In this document: in pieces, positions 1 to 9,446 of the stretch | Layout: the number at the start of each line of letters is the position of its first letter | Position numbering within the stretch: the first letter of the stretch is position 1 | DNA from: Fontibacillus panacisegetis | Lineage (GTDB): Bacteria > Bacillota > Bacilli > Paenibacillales > Paenibacillaceae | Assembly (NCBI RefSeq): GCF_900102215.1 | Contig: NZ_FNBG01000016.1 | Span: 50,426 to 114,425 of the forward strand | Length of the DNA stretch: 64,000 nucleotides | Reading direction: 5' to 3' | Position numbers and translations under genes: made by a program | The notes under the pieces: generated by a model | Seen by the model: only the letters and a program-made list of their open reading frames with translations | Told to the model about the DNA's origin: nothing | Database searches by the model: none

Positions 1-1384
1 AAGAGGCGAGCAGCCACTTATCCCATTTTCCTGTTACCTGAACAGTTTGCGGGGAGGCAATAGACACCTTCGGAGAGAATGAGTCCGGATATTTATAAGT
101 AAGGGTATCTTCCTGCAGGTTCACCGTTGCATTGATATTCTCAATGTTGATCAGCATTCCTGGAGAAGGATGAATCCACCCTGTGCCTTGATGGGTATTT
201 ACCTGATACCAGTCGCCCTTCTGTGCAGTAATTTCGACCTCCTGCGGCTCCAGATCAGAAACCCCGCTCGAGGCATTGATTTTAGAATATAGTTTCGTGT
301 CTCCTAACAAGCTCATGGTCTGCTGCAAATATTGAACCTTTTGCTTCTCAAGCCATAGTGCATATGATTTCTGTGCGGAATATAAAGGAACCCCGACATT
401 TTCGGCCCAGATTCCTTTAAAAGTACTTAATGCCAAGCTTCGTTCACCAACATATTCCCCGATCTCGATGGTCAATCCAGGGCGGTCAAATTCTTGGATA
501 AACCAATCCTTATACCCTCCTCCGGAAGGGTTTTTCTCCGGCTGAACTAGAGAGTATCCTGTAAGCTTACTAATATCCAAGGCTATTGATTTATCTCTTG
601 CTAGATTTTTACTTAATGTGTTGTAATGCCAGAATAAGATTTCTCCTGAACTATGATAGGCAATAGTTAATTCAGGATCGATTTTATATGTAAAATTCAT
701 CATGATCTGCACTTCCAGAGCTTGAGCGGGCTGCTTCCCTTTATAATTTTGATACCATGGGTATCCCTTGGAATTCTTAATATTACTCCAGTTAGCAGGA
801 TATTGACGATTAAGATCGATCCCCTGCATATTCGCTTTCCAGCGGTTAAAGTTAGTACTGTTACCATTATATTGTTTTAACGTTTTTGCTAAGGATGAAG
901 ATAATCCGGCTGTTCCCTGCTGGGACAGGGTTACTCCGTCTGGGTTCACCATGGGTACAATCCAGATTGTGACTTTGTCTAGTAAATCACGTATGTTATT
1001 TTTCGAAATCTCTGCATTATTATAATAAGCAGCAGCATATGTATCTATCATTTTCATCAAAAGAGTAGTGGTCATCCATTCCCTGGCATGATGTGATCCG
1101 TTAAGAAATATAGTCGATTCGCCTCTGCCAAGCTTAATCGCCCAAAGCTCTCGACCGTACTTGGTCTGTCCCAGGGATTCATAGGATATGAGCTCAGGGT
1201 ATGCCGCAGCTAGCTTCTCGATATCTCTTTGCATAATTGAATAGGAATAGACCTGATTCGGGTTCACTATGGCTGAGGACGCTTGTACTGAATTTGGTAA
1301 TCCAATGAGAGAACCTAGCAGCATAAAACATAAGAACAATAGTAGTCTCCTGCAAAAAACTTTTCTTGTAAGCGATGTCTTCAT
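1..1384 (-). CDS. Secreted M14-family zinc carboxypeptidase (3' end outside window)
   Basis: Reading leftward from an ATG at 1384 (GGAG five bases upstream) the product begins with a basic, hydrophobic signal peptide ending near VQA-SS. The mature part then shows the M14 zinc site HxxE in GSHHAREW, the family block VPMVNPDGV, and the catalytic glutamate in LTIEIGEY. Downstream of the peptidase domain lies a segment resembling an SH3-type cell-wall-binding module (GDWYQVNTHQGTGW). M14 enzymes of this kind remove C-terminal residues or hydrolyse gamma-D-glutamyl bonds in peptidoglycan stems, so an extracellular or wall role is expected. The gene is cut by the window edge, so the C terminus is unseen. 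Substrate cannot be decided from the sequence. Confidence 0.88.
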   Translation of the reverse strand, partial: MKTSLTRKVFCRRLLLFLCFMLLGSLIGLPNSVQASSAIVNPNQVYSYSIMQRDIEKLAAAYPELISYESLGQTKYGRELWAIKLGRGESTIFLNGSHHAREWMTTTLLMKMIDTYAAAYYNNAEISKNNIRDLLDKVTIWIVPMVNPDGVTLSQQGTAGLSSSLAKTLKQYNGNSTNFNRWKANMQGIDLNRQYPANWSNIKNSKGYPWYQNYKGKQPAQALEVQIMMNFTYKIDPELTIAYHSSGEILFWHYNTLSKNLARDKSIALDISKLTGYSLVQPEKNPSGGGYKDWFIQEFDRPGLTIEIGEYVGERSLALSTFKGIWAENVGVPLYSAQKSYALWLEKQKVQYLQQTMSLLGDTKLYSKINASSGVSDLEPQEVEITAQKGDWYQVNTHQGTGWIHPSPGMLINIENINATVNLQEDTLTYKYPDSFSPKVSIASPQTVQVTGKWDKWLLAS

Positions 1385-1511
1385 CAATACTCCACATCTC
1401 CTATTATGTCTGTCATAAATAGAATATTATAAGATAATGTACCTACTTCGTCAATTAGTATCAGGTAGATAAATGAGTCTAAATTACTAGATTTTAAAGC
1501 TTGCAGAACAT

Positions 1512-1560
1512 AAAAGAGGTGTCCAAAAGCCATAACAAAATGGCTCTGGCACCTCTTTTA
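1512..1560. terminator. Bidirectional hairpin terminator
   Basis: AAAAGAGGTG at 1512-1521 pairs with CACCTCTTTT at 1550-1559, with an inner AGCCAT/ATGGCT stem. A/T tracts on both sides make it usable on either strand; it follows the small minus-strand gene that ends at 1589. Confidence 0.75.
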
Positions 1561-1588
1561 TAATTGTCCGGTAAATGAATTATTTTGA

Positions 1589-1822
1589 TCAGATAAGTGC
1601 GATGGCAAGTAGGGTGAAAAGGCTTAATGTCAAAATATCATTAGCAGCAGAGTATGGGTACGGATAAAAAGCAGATGTTTGCACATTTCCTCTAGACATT
1701 GGACGTAAATAAACATAATTGTGGTCGACATCAACGATTGTTCCTTTATAATGACTTCCGTCTCTAGTCAAGATACGAACATTTCTATTCTTCAAACGCA
1801 TACAGTTATAATAGGCTTCCAT
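1589..1822 (-). CDS. Small Sm-like hypothetical protein
   Basis: A 77-residue product from ATG 1822, with AAAGGAGG about 12 bases upstream. A nearer ATG at 1834 directly abuts the SD and is less likely to be used. The central stretch NVRILTRDGSHYKGTIVD followed by VYLRP looks like an Sm/LSm-type beta barrel, as seen in many small Bacillota proteins. The last 18 residues are hydrophobic (LTLSLFTLLAIALI) and could be a membrane tail. It is followed by the hairpin at 1512-1560. I do not recognise a named family and cannot assign a function; the Sm-like fold is inference from pattern only. Confidence 0.6.
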   Translation of the reverse strand: MEAYYNCMRLKNRNVRILTRDGSHYKGTIVDVDHNYVYLRPMSRGNVQTSAFYPYPYSAANDILTLSLFTLLAIALI

Positions 1823-1898
1823 GTATTCACTCATCCTCCTTTGTATTAGGTTATGAGGAGAATGTGTGATGGTAACGGCTATGATACATTTCGCAGGA

Positions 1899-4169
1899 TT
1901 AATTGTAATGGATGCCGATATCATCAAGCATAATGATACCTGGCCCTCCGTTAATCCGGAAGGTCAATCGCTTGATTCCTCCAGAGAGATCGATTACTGG
2001 ATTAGCCTCGGTAAATGAAGACAGAGGGATCATATAAGTTTGAAATACGGCTTCTGTCGGGTCTTTATATTTACCGTCTGACAAGTTAAGATCCAGCCAG
2101 GGAAGTAAAGTGTATCTGGTTTCGGGAAGTGGCGAGATACTCATGAATCTGGACAAGGGCTGGTGAGATATTACGCCATCCACGCTTTCAATTTCCACAT
2201 CGATATCAAGTTTTGATAATTCGTCGATCTCTGTCTCAAGCTTAGTTTCCAGCTCGTAGCTGCGATCCGATAATGAGAAGGAGAGATATTGCGATTTCGA
2301 TGAATTCGTAACCTCATCACCCGAAGGAGCCGCATGCTTCCAGCTAATACTGTAGGTCGAGGCTGCCGTTTCTTCACCATCTCTTTCGAGTACGGCTCCG
2401 CGTGTCCCTTTACCCGATCGGCTTCGATTTTTAGCTTCTTCTTCTTTCCACTTAACTTCCTTGCCAACTGCTGTTCCACCTTGCGGAATGCTCATCCGAT
2501 TAGCATCTTCATCGAAGCGAGCCCAAGGAACAAATTGTCCGCTCTCATACCGATTTAAATAGGATGTCTCCGGCAACCAGTGAAGGCCAGTACGATAATC
2601 ATGAAATAAAGGAAGATATTGCTCCTGTTCATGAAGTGTTGCCTCAAGAAAAGCAGAAATATATACTTTTGCAATTTTTCTTTGTTCTTCTGCAGACAAC
2701 ATTCCTTTCCGGCTTAACAGAATACCCTTCGGATAGCTTATATCATGTCCGCCCCATCCACTGTTAAATTGACTATGGTTCGCATCAGCAATGTACAGGG
2801 AAGCTTTGAAGTCTGTTGTATTTTTGGTGAACGTAGTACGGGCGTATTGGCGTTCTCCATCAAAATCTTTCACATCACCGTCACGTGCGCCCTGGAGAGT
2901 CAGGTAGTTCACATCCTGCAATTTGGTGTACATTCCATCGATTTTTTTATCGGTTGGTGCAATAGCGGCAACTGCTTGAATGTTATATTCATCTATATCA
3001 TCTAATGTAGTATCCAAAGCAAACCAACGCTTGTAATCCGCTGCCATTGCTACAGCTTGCCCTCCACGTGAATGACCAATCAAGCCAATCTGAGAAAAGT
3101 CCACCTTATTATAAAAAGAGGTGCTTGGATCGACTGCGAATTTATCAATTTGCTGTAAATGCTTCAAAAGAATCCAGGCACGAGTTTGCATATCATTATC
3201 CGGAATACCCGTCCATACAGAATAATTAAGAAAATTTTCGTCTACCGATACCGCAATAAATCCGCGGCTCGCAAGAAGCTCTCCGAGATAGGCATAACCG
3301 TCATCAGAGTAGTCTTCCATCAAATGATTGCCATGAACGATCAGGACAAGCGGAAATGCACCCGTTCCTTCAGGCATCCATACTCTTCCGTTAAGGGGGA
3401 GAGCAGCTTGATTAAAGCCCCAGTATACGGTTCTGAATTTGGACCATTTTGTAATATATGTGCTCGCGTCCACAGAATCAGAGACTAGATCAACTCTCTT
3501 GCCAAATTCAGCTTGCCATACATCGTTGCCGCTTCCGTAATTGAAATGCTGTACTTTATATGGACCATTCTCAGCAGGGTTCTCGGATGACATTTCATCT
3601 ACTGAATCCATTTGAATAACGGCAGCATTCTCATATTTGCTAGGCCACAGTACGATGGTTATACAGGCTGTGAAGATCACTGCAACAAAGCCTATTTTGT
3701 TATATAGGTTTACTCTTTTATTCATGAGCAGGCCGAAGGATAATCCAATAAGCAATCCGGCAATCATAATAGCTATTGAGATATATGCTGCAACAATAAA
3801 GTCCTGATCCTCTATGAAAAAGGCGACAAATGAAGCTGCCCAGCTAAAAATGGCAGAGCCTGCGAATAATCTGGGGACAGGTAATCCCGTCAATGCTAGT
3901 AAAATTGCGATAGCATGAGATATTACATACATGGCTGTTGTACCGGCCAATGCGAACAGCATGATATCGATGAGGGCTCCAAAGCCAGTAGGCATTCCCA
4001 TCGCAGATAATGAAAACACGAAGATGCCGGCCCCCCATGGGCCGGCAATGCTGCTACGCCAAAAGGCGGTATCGTATCGGTAGGTTTGTCGTACTCTGTT
4101 TGCCAGCTTAGCACGAAACGGAATTTTCGGTTTTTTTACAACATACTCAGTTCCTAATTGAATCTCCAT
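1899..4169 (-). CDS. Membrane-anchored alpha/beta hydrolase
   Basis: About 756 residues from ATG 4169 (GGAGG five bases upstream; an in-frame TTG lies 12 bases earlier). Residues about 45-180 hold four to five hydrophobic helices. A soluble alpha/beta-hydrolase domain follows: the oxyanion strand LVLIVHGNH near 280, then the nucleophile elbow GHSRGG with Ser near 367, and candidate His residues in DANHSQF and WGGHD. The organisation resembles chlorophyllase/cutinase-type or PAF-acetylhydrolase-like esterases fused to a membrane domain. The C-terminal 150 residues contain a beta-rich segment of unknown role. It is probably a cell-surface or membrane-face esterase; the substrate is unknown. It is followed by the small Sm-like gene on the same strand. 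Confidence 0.8.
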   Translation of the reverse strand: MEIQLGTEYVVKKPKIPFRAKLANRVRQTYRYDTAFWRSSIAGPWGAGIFVFSLSAMGMPTGFGALIDIMLFALAGTTAMYVISHAIAILLALTGLPVPRLFAGSAIFSWAASFVAFFIEDQDFIVAAYISIAIMIAGLLIGLSFGLLMNKRVNLYNKIGFVAVIFTACITIVLWPSKYENAAVIQMDSVDEMSSENPAENGPYKVQHFNYGSGNDVWQAEFGKRVDLVSDSVDASTYITKWSKFRTVYWGFNQAALPLNGRVWMPEGTGAFPLVLIVHGNHLMEDYSDDGYAYLGELLASRGFIAVSVDENFLNYSVWTGIPDNDMQTRAWILLKHLQQIDKFAVDPSTSFYNKVDFSQIGLIGHSRGGQAVAMAADYKRWFALDTTLDDIDEYNIQAVAAIAPTDKKIDGMYTKLQDVNYLTLQGARDGDVKDFDGERQYARTTFTKNTTDFKASLYIADANHSQFNSGWGGHDISYPKGILLSRKGMLSAEEQRKIAKVYISAFLEATLHEQEQYLPLFHDYRTGLHWLPETSYLNRYESGQFVPWARFDEDANRMSIPQGGTAVGKEVKWKEEEAKNRSRSGKGTRGAVLERDGEETAASTYSISWKHAAPSGDEVTNSSKSQYLSFSLSDRSYELETKLETEIDELSKLDIDVEIESVDGVISHQPLSRFMSISPLPETRYTLLPWLDLNLSDGKYKDPTEAVFQTYMIPLSSFTEANPVIDLSGGIKRLTFRINGGPGIIMLDDIGIHYN

Positions 4170-4259
4170 AATTTCCTCCAAAAGGCAGGCCAGGATTTAT
4201 AAAACCCGATAACACTCATTTTATCACGGCGGTGTTAACGGAGATACAGGAGAAATCAG

Positions 4260-5609
4260 TTAATCCTTATTCGATTTCGGTTGGAAGCGGAATTTGGACC
4301 ATATTGTTAAGACAACGAACACAACAAGACAAATACCTATACTAATCTGGTTCTGAGCATCAAACAAGAAGAACAGAGCGATAATGGATAGACAGCAAAT
4401 TCCGAAAAGAGTGATGTAAGGATATCCCCAGAGCTTGAAGGTTGGTTTGGAAGGATATTGTTTTCTAAGCTTAAGCTGGGCAATACATATGCTGATCCAT
4501 ACAAGCAGCACGACAAAGCCAGGAACAGCCATTAGCAGACGGAACAATCCCTCTTGTGCAAAATAAGCAATCATGGAACCGAGTATTAAGACAATAGCGC
4601 TTAATCTAAGGCTGTTTACTGGAACTCCTTTGGATGATAGGCGAGCTAATGATGGTGGTGCCTCTCCGCCGACGGCCATAGAATGAAGCATACGTGTTGC
4701 CCCGTAAATCCCGGAGTTTGCGGCTGATAATACAGCCGTGATCAGTATGAAATTCATCAAATGTGCAGAGCCTTGAAGTCCTGCGGAAGTGAGCACCTGT
4801 ACGAAAGGACTGGCGTTCTCATTCAGACTGTTCCACGGAATTAATGTACAAATGACAAGAATGGGCAGCGTATAAAACAATATGACTCGTAAAATAAAGC
4901 TTTTTACAACCCTAGGCAGCACTTTTTCTGCATTCTGTGTTTCAGATAACGTAATCCCGATCAGTTCTGATCCGCCATAAGAGAACATGACAACAAGCAG
5001 GGCTGAGAAAATCGCTGCATATCCGTTAGGAAAAAAACCACCGTATTTGGTTAGGTTATGCAGGCCTGTGGTCTCTGCTCCAGGAATGATCCCAAATACA
5101 ATTCCAGCACCTAATACGATAAAAACAATAATCATACCTATTTTGATTGCGGCAAGCCAAAATTCAAATTCACCGTAGCCGCCAACACTCAACATATTTA
5201 TAGCTACGATAAACAATGCGCAGACCAGGCTAAGAATCCACAGTGGGATATCAGGCAGCCAAAATTGCAGAAAGCTTCCCGCAGCGATAATCTCGATTAC
5301 ACAGACCGAGTACCACATGAAGCAATAGAGCCAACCAACAACGAAGGAAACACGTTCCCCCATAGCATTCCGTATAAAATCTTTCATGTTTAGTCCAGGG
5401 TAAACCGTTGCCATTTCAGCAATAGCCCCCATCACAATAAGGAGAAGCAGACCCGCAAATGCGTAGGAGAATACAACTCCAGGGCCAGCCAAGCTTACAG
5501 TTTCCGCGCTTCCCTTAAAGATGCCCGTACCGATAACTCCCCCCATAGCCATAAAGCTGATATGGCGTGGCAGAAGTCCTTTTTGCAGTGATGTTGGATT
5601 TGATTTCAA
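4260..5609 (-). CDS. APC-superfamily amino acid permease
   Basis: A 449-residue polytopic protein with about twelve hydrophobic segments. It starts at a TTG (5609) with AGGAGG nine bases upstream. The N terminus has the amino acid transporter signature HISFMAMGGVIGTGIFKGS, the substrate-backbone-binding G-x-G loop of the AAT family. It imports amino acids by proton symport across the cytoplasmic membrane in characterised relatives (RocE, GabP, LysP type). No residue pattern lets me name the substrate. It is transcribed divergently from the MFS gene at 5804. Confidence 0.9.
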   Translation of the reverse strand: MKSNPTSLQKGLLPRHISFMAMGGVIGTGIFKGSAETVSLAGPGVVFSYAFAGLLLLIVMGAIAEMATVYPGLNMKDFIRNAMGERVSFVVGWLYCFMWYSVCVIEIIAAGSFLQFWLPDIPLWILSLVCALFIVAINMLSVGGYGEFEFWLAAIKIGMIIVFIVLGAGIVFGIIPGAETTGLHNLTKYGGFFPNGYAAIFSALLVVMFSYGGSELIGITLSETQNAEKVLPRVVKSFILRVILFYTLPILVICTLIPWNSLNENASPFVQVLTSAGLQGSAHLMNFILITAVLSAANSGIYGATRMLHSMAVGGEAPPSLARLSSKGVPVNSLRLSAIVLILGSMIAYFAQEGLFRLLMAVPGFVVLLVWISICIAQLKLRKQYPSKPTFKLWGYPYITLFGICCLSIIALFFLFDAQNQISIGICLVVFVVLTIWSKFRFQPKSNKD

Positions 5610-5803
5610 ATCTATAAGCCTCCTGAAAATCTAGAGTTCGATGCACTTTTGATGTACAGATCATATTACAACAAAACCTGGTGTGAAGGAAATGACATTA
5701 CTTTACACTAATGAAGTGATATAGTATGATCACTTAACATAATTGATCGTTGTTCAATTTTATCATTTGGTTAAAATTTACATAATTTAAGAAGGTGTGC
5801 TTC

Positions 5804-7042
5804 ATGTTTAAAGCTTTTAAAGGCATTCATCCATTATCATGGACGATCATAGTGGGTACGATTTTTGGCCGTATGGGAACATCTATGAGCATCCCGTTCC
5901 TGTCCATTTATTTGATCAAATCATTAGGAGCATCCCCTTCAGAGACAGGCATAGTCGTAGCGGTCAGCTCCCTCATTGGGGTATTTGCCAGCTTTTATGG
6001 CGGATATATCTCGGATGTAATCGGGCGAAGGTCGGTGATGTTCATCTCCGTATTTGGCTGGGCATTCGTATTTATTGGATTTGCGCTTGCAGACGAGATT
6101 TGGATGTTCTTTGTTGTGAATGCACTTAACGGATTGTGCAGAGCTTTATTTGAGCCGACATCGCGTGCATTGCTTGCTGACATTACACCTAAAGAAAATA
6201 AGCTTCTTGTATTCAACCTCCGATATGCGGCTATTAACCTAGGTGTAGTCGTCGGACCGATCCTTGGACTTCAATTAGGTTTGTCGTCATCAGGGGGAGC
6301 CTTCTATATTGCCGGTCTCATCTATTTCTTGTATGGCATTGTATTGGTCATTCAATTCCTGATCAACTCTCAGATGGGGAGAAAGGCTGAGCGCAGTGAA
6401 GCGGACAAGCTCTCTTTAGCTGGAGCCATGAGAGTTACAGGAAGCGATCGCACGTTTGTGTACGTGTTGATTGGGATGATTTTTTGCGTGCTTGGATATG
6501 GACATTTTAGTTCGACGTTGCCACAGTACATGGAAATGAGTCCTGATATTACGGACGGAGCTAAATGGTTCAGCTATATGCTATCCTTAAACGCCGTTGT
6601 TGTCCTGATCGTTCAGTTTCCACTTGTCCGAATGGCCAGTCGCTTCTCGCCAATCACTCCTCTAATTGTTGGGAATATATTTGTCTCATGCAGTTTGTTT
6701 GTTTTCGGGGCATTCCATACCGTGTCCGCTTTTTTGATAGGGGTTGTTATTTTCACGGTTGGAGAAGTTTTGATGTTTACAATGACCGATGTGCTGGTAG
6801 ATCAAATCGCCAAGCCGGAATTAAGAGGGACTTATTTCGGAGTTTTCGGTTTTAACAATCTCGGTAACGTTATAGCTCCGTTGCTAGGCGGGTATTTGCT
6901 GGATATATACGGATCATCCTCGTCGGTTCTTATTTTTACGATTGTTGCACTGACCACAGCATTTGGATTACCGTTTCTTCTTTTGGGACGCAGGCATATG
7001 CATATGCAACAAGTGCAAGAAGAATATGCTGAGAAGATGTGA
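5804..7042 (+). CDS. MFS transporter
   Basis: A 412-residue protein with twelve predicted membrane helices. ATG 5804 is preferred because the SD AAGAAGGTG ends about six bases before it; a GTG at 5795 lies inside the SD. The loop after helix 2 contains GGYISDVIGRRSVM, the major-facilitator motif A (GxxxDxxGRR), and a related motif recurs in the second half. Such proteins are usually drug/proton antiporters or sugar/metabolite exporters. A rho-independent terminator follows at 7071. Substrate is not predictable here. Confidence 0.9.
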   Translation: MFKAFKGIHPLSWTIIVGTIFGRMGTSMSIPFLSIYLIKSLGASPSETGIVVAVSSLIGVFASFYGGYISDVIGRRSVMFISVFGWAFVFIGFALADEIWMFFVVNALNGLCRALFEPTSRALLADITPKENKLLVFNLRYAAINLGVVVGPILGLQLGLSSSGGAFYIAGLIYFLYGIVLVIQFLINSQMGRKAERSEADKLSLAGAMRVTGSDRTFVYVLIGMIFCVLGYGHFSSTLPQYMEMSPDITDGAKWFSYMLSLNAVVVLIVQFPLVRMASRFSPITPLIVGNIFVSCSLFVFGAFHTVSAFLIGVVIFTVGEVLMFTMTDVLVDQIAKPELRGTYFGVFGFNNLGNVIAPLLGGYLLDIYGSSSSVLIFTIVALTTAFGLPFLLLGRRHMHMQQVQEEYAEKM

Positions 7043-7070
7043 AGGAAGCTTCAAATAGAATGATCGTAAG

Positions 7071-7103
7071 CCCGTCGTTGAATAAGCGACGGGTTTATTT
7101 TGT
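7071..7103 (+). terminator. Rho-independent terminator after MFS gene
   Basis: CCCGTCG and CGACGGG form a perfect 7-bp stem with a 9-base loop, followed by TTTATTTT. Confidence 0.9.
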
Positions 7104-7230
7104 AAGTAGAAAACAAACAAATTAAATTGATTTTGATCTATACAGGGGTTACCTTGCCAGAGGGATAAGCGGAGAACACATTACTCGACTATAGCAATAT
7201 CCAGAGAGTGTTAGTATAATGCGCCATTGC

Positions 7231-7261
7231 CCACACTTCTCATTCGCTATTTCATAAGATA
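7231..7261 (+). promoter_or_regulatory. Possible sigma-K-type promoter upstream of ymaF
   Basis: CATAAGATA at 7253-7261 fits the mother-cell sigma-K -10 pattern CATANNNTA, with an AC dinucleotide 16 bases upstream. The consensus is short and the match may be chance. Confidence 0.3.
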
Positions 7262-7295
7262 TTAGGATCATGATATCGAATGGAAAGGTGGCTAC

Positions 7296-7649
7296 ATGGT
7301 GCGGAAAACATCTCAAAAGCGGAGTACAGGAACAAGAAGTCAAAGACATGTGCATGAGTTCGAAGGAAGTACAAAACTTGCTGAGCAAGGCGCTGACAGA
7401 CATAACCACCGATTTGCAGGAGTTACAGGGCAAGCAATTCGTGCTGGCAACAGTCATGTTCACGAAATTGACTTATCGAAAACTGACTTTTTGAATCATT
7501 TTCACAATCTCAAGAGGATCAGAACTGGACCTGCCATTCCTGTAGGAAACGGTAAGCATGTTCATTTCGTAACAGGATCGACAACAGTAAATGATGGACA
7601 TAGACATCAGTTTAATTTTGCAACATTAATCGATAGACCACTCGTATAA
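7296..7649 (+). CDS. ymaF: YmaF family protein
   Basis: A 117-residue hydrophilic protein very rich in histidine. It contains repeated HxH units (HVHEFEGST, HNHRFAGVTG, SHVHEI, HFH, GKHVHF, GHRHQF) that match the YmaF family of Bacillus and relatives. ATG 7296 is preceded by AAAGGTGG. The many paired histidines suggest metal binding, but I know of no demonstrated function for the family. The possible sigma-K-like box upstream would fit a sporulation-time role. It is followed by the intergenic repeat at 7697. Confidence 0.85.
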   Translation: MVRKTSQKRSTGTRSQRHVHEFEGSTKLAEQGADRHNHRFAGVTGQAIRAGNSHVHEIDLSKTDFLNHFHNLKRIRTGPAIPVGNGKHVHFVTGSTTVNDGHRHQFNFATLIDRPLV

Positions 7650-7696
7650 ATATAAATGGAGTTAGCAATTGATGAAGTATGGAGAGCAGAACTATT

Positions 7697-7882
7697 TCCT
7701 GCAAAAGTACATCTTTTCTAAAAAAATAAGCTTGAATTAGCAAAATAACTGCAAAAGTACATCTATATCTCACTTAGTTTACTTTCCTGACCAAACTAGC
7801 ATAGGATTCCTGCATTTTTGCATTTTTTTTACTTCATCGAGATTGTTCTCTTATGAAAGCCTGCACTTTTGCAGGCTTTTAC
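7697..7882. repeat. Four-motif intergenic repeat, family A, copy 1
   Basis: Four TGCA-bounded motifs start at 7700, 7750, 7811 and 7862. The first two read TGCAAAAGTACA and the last two read TGCATTTTTGCA and TGCACTTTTGCA, i.e. the opposite orientation. The element is therefore dyad-symmetric about the 61-bp centre. The same layout recurs at 24267 and 38783. Apart from this element I see no gene between ymaF (ends 7649) and the lipoprotein gene at 8102. Confidence 0.85.
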
Positions 7883-8101
7883 TTTCGTGTGAAACATAAA
7901 TGCATATATAGTGTTCAATTCTTACATCGGGCCATCATGTATCTATAGTCGCAAACAATAGCATGAACATTGTAGTACCAGACTGTAGCTGTACAATATT
8001 TCGTTGCATGCTCGTCAAGATTGTCCGCATAATCGTCCAAGGTCCCTCATAGACATGTTATCAGTTTAGGAAATCAACTTGCAGAGGGGATGGATGTTCT
8101 C

Positions 8102-9268
8102 ATGCGTCGGATCACAATGATGTTAACCATCGTGATAGTGCTAAGCATGGTACTTGCGGCATGTGGAAAAAAAGACGCCGCGGGTGTTGTCAAGGATTTG
8201 GACAAAGTCGTTACGAAGTTGGAGAGTTACCAGGGTGCTGGCACCATGACGCTGTATACTGGTGATAAGCCCCAAGAGTACAAGGTAGAGGTGTGGTATC
8301 AGAACCCTTCTTTTTACCGGATTGCGCTTACGAATGCAGAGAAGGATGTAACTCAAATTGTACTTCGCAATGAGCAGGGGGTGTACGTGTTGACGCCTAG
8401 CCTGAACAAGAGCTTCCGCTTCCAGAGTGATTGGCCGGAGAATCAAGGGCAGGTGTATCTTTACCAGACTCTAGTACGCAGCATTCTAAGCGATAATTCA
8501 CGGCAATTTGTAGACGATAAAGAGAGCTATGTTTTTGAGGTGGCGGCTAATTACAATACGCATGCTCTCGTCCGTCAAAAAATATGGCTGGCAAAAAACG
8601 ATTACGCGCCAAAACAGGTTCAAGTATCAGATGCACAGGCTAAAGTGGTTGTTGAGGTGAAGTTCGATAAATTTGATTTTGATGCAAAATTTGATAATAA
8701 ATCGTTTGATATGCAGCATAATCTGGATACAGCGGCACGGGATTCGCAAGGAACGATGCTTGAGGTTGATGAGAATGGAATGCTGGTTGAAAAGTCAGCA
8801 GCAGGTACGAATGGTAGTAATCAAGAGTTCCAGGATGATTGGACGGCGCAAGGCGAAGGAACTGGGGAGCCTGTTGCAGGTCCGGAGGGCTCGGATTCTT
8901 CAACAGCACAATCATTGCCAGCCTTGTCAGATCCGTTTGGAGTAATTATTCCGACTTATCTCCCTGATGGCGTAGTATACAAAGATGACAAAGTCGTTGA
9001 TGATAGTGAGCGAAGCCTGGTATTACTGAGATACGACGGTACATATCAATTCACGCTCTCGGAATCAAGATCTCCTGACCGAACTGCTTCATTAGTGGCG
9101 GGTGAATTGGTTGATCTAGGATTTACAGCTGGACTGTTGACAGGGGAGCAATTACAGACCTTGACCTGGACAATTGACGGTCTTGAATTCCGAATTACAA
9201 GTGATAATCTTCCATTAAATGAAATGGCAAAAATCGCCGCTTCTATGCAGGACCAAACGGGTAAATAA
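8102..9268 (+). CDS. ydcC: YdcC-like lipoprotein (LolA-fold, DUF4367 C-terminal domain)
   Basis: About 388 residues. ATG 8102 is chosen because GAGGGG directly abuts the other in-frame ATG (8090). The N terminus is a lipoprotein signal with lipobox LAAC. Residues about 30-220 resemble the LolA/outer-membrane-lipoprotein-sorting fold found in YdcC and GerS (GTMTLYTGDKPQEYKVEVWY). An acidic, low-complexity linker follows, then a C-terminal domain (YLPDGVVYKDDK, plus a GLEFRIT block) like DUF4367. It lies immediately upstream of alr, exactly as ydcC does in Bacillus. It should sit on the outer face of the membrane. In relatives these proteins act in germination or envelope functions, but the precise role here is unknown. 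Confidence 0.8.
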   Translation: MRRITMMLTIVIVLSMVLAACGKKDAAGVVKDLDKVVTKLESYQGAGTMTLYTGDKPQEYKVEVWYQNPSFYRIALTNAEKDVTQIVLRNEQGVYVLTPSLNKSFRFQSDWPENQGQVYLYQTLVRSILSDNSRQFVDDKESYVFEVAANYNTHALVRQKIWLAKNDYAPKQVQVSDAQAKVVVEVKFDKFDFDAKFDNKSFDMQHNLDTAARDSQGTMLEVDENGMLVEKSAAGTNGSNQEFQDDWTAQGEGTGEPVAGPEGSDSSTAQSLPALSDPFGVIIPTYLPDGVVYKDDKVVDDSERSLVLLRYDGTYQFTLSESRSPDRTASLVAGELVDLGFTAGLLTGEQLQTLTWTIDGLEFRITSDNLPLNEMAKIAASMQDQTGK

Positions 9269-9276
9269 TACATTAT

Positions 9277-9348
9277 AGGCGGATTGCGGAAATTTCTGAT
9301 AGATGCACAGTCTAGCGGAATCCGTCTATTCGCCTCTTTCTATATTTT
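9277..9348 (+). terminator. Probable terminator between ydcC-like gene and alr
   Basis: AGGCGGATTGCGGA at 9277 pairs imperfectly with TCCGTCTATTCGCCT ending at 9335, with a long loop, followed by a T-rich run. Confidence 0.55.
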
Positions 9349-9446
9349 GGCCTTCACACAAATTTGACAGTCGCTTCTTTGAACATTACCATTAATGTAT
9401 TGTTTTAAGATTGGACTTTCAAATATTCAGAGAAGGTGACCTAGAA

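Noticed and set aside
7697..7882. CRISPR-like regular spacing of short repeats
   Set aside because: Only four motifs of about 12 bases, in opposing orientations, with no full-length direct repeats and no cas genes; treated as a dyad-symmetric intergenic element instead.
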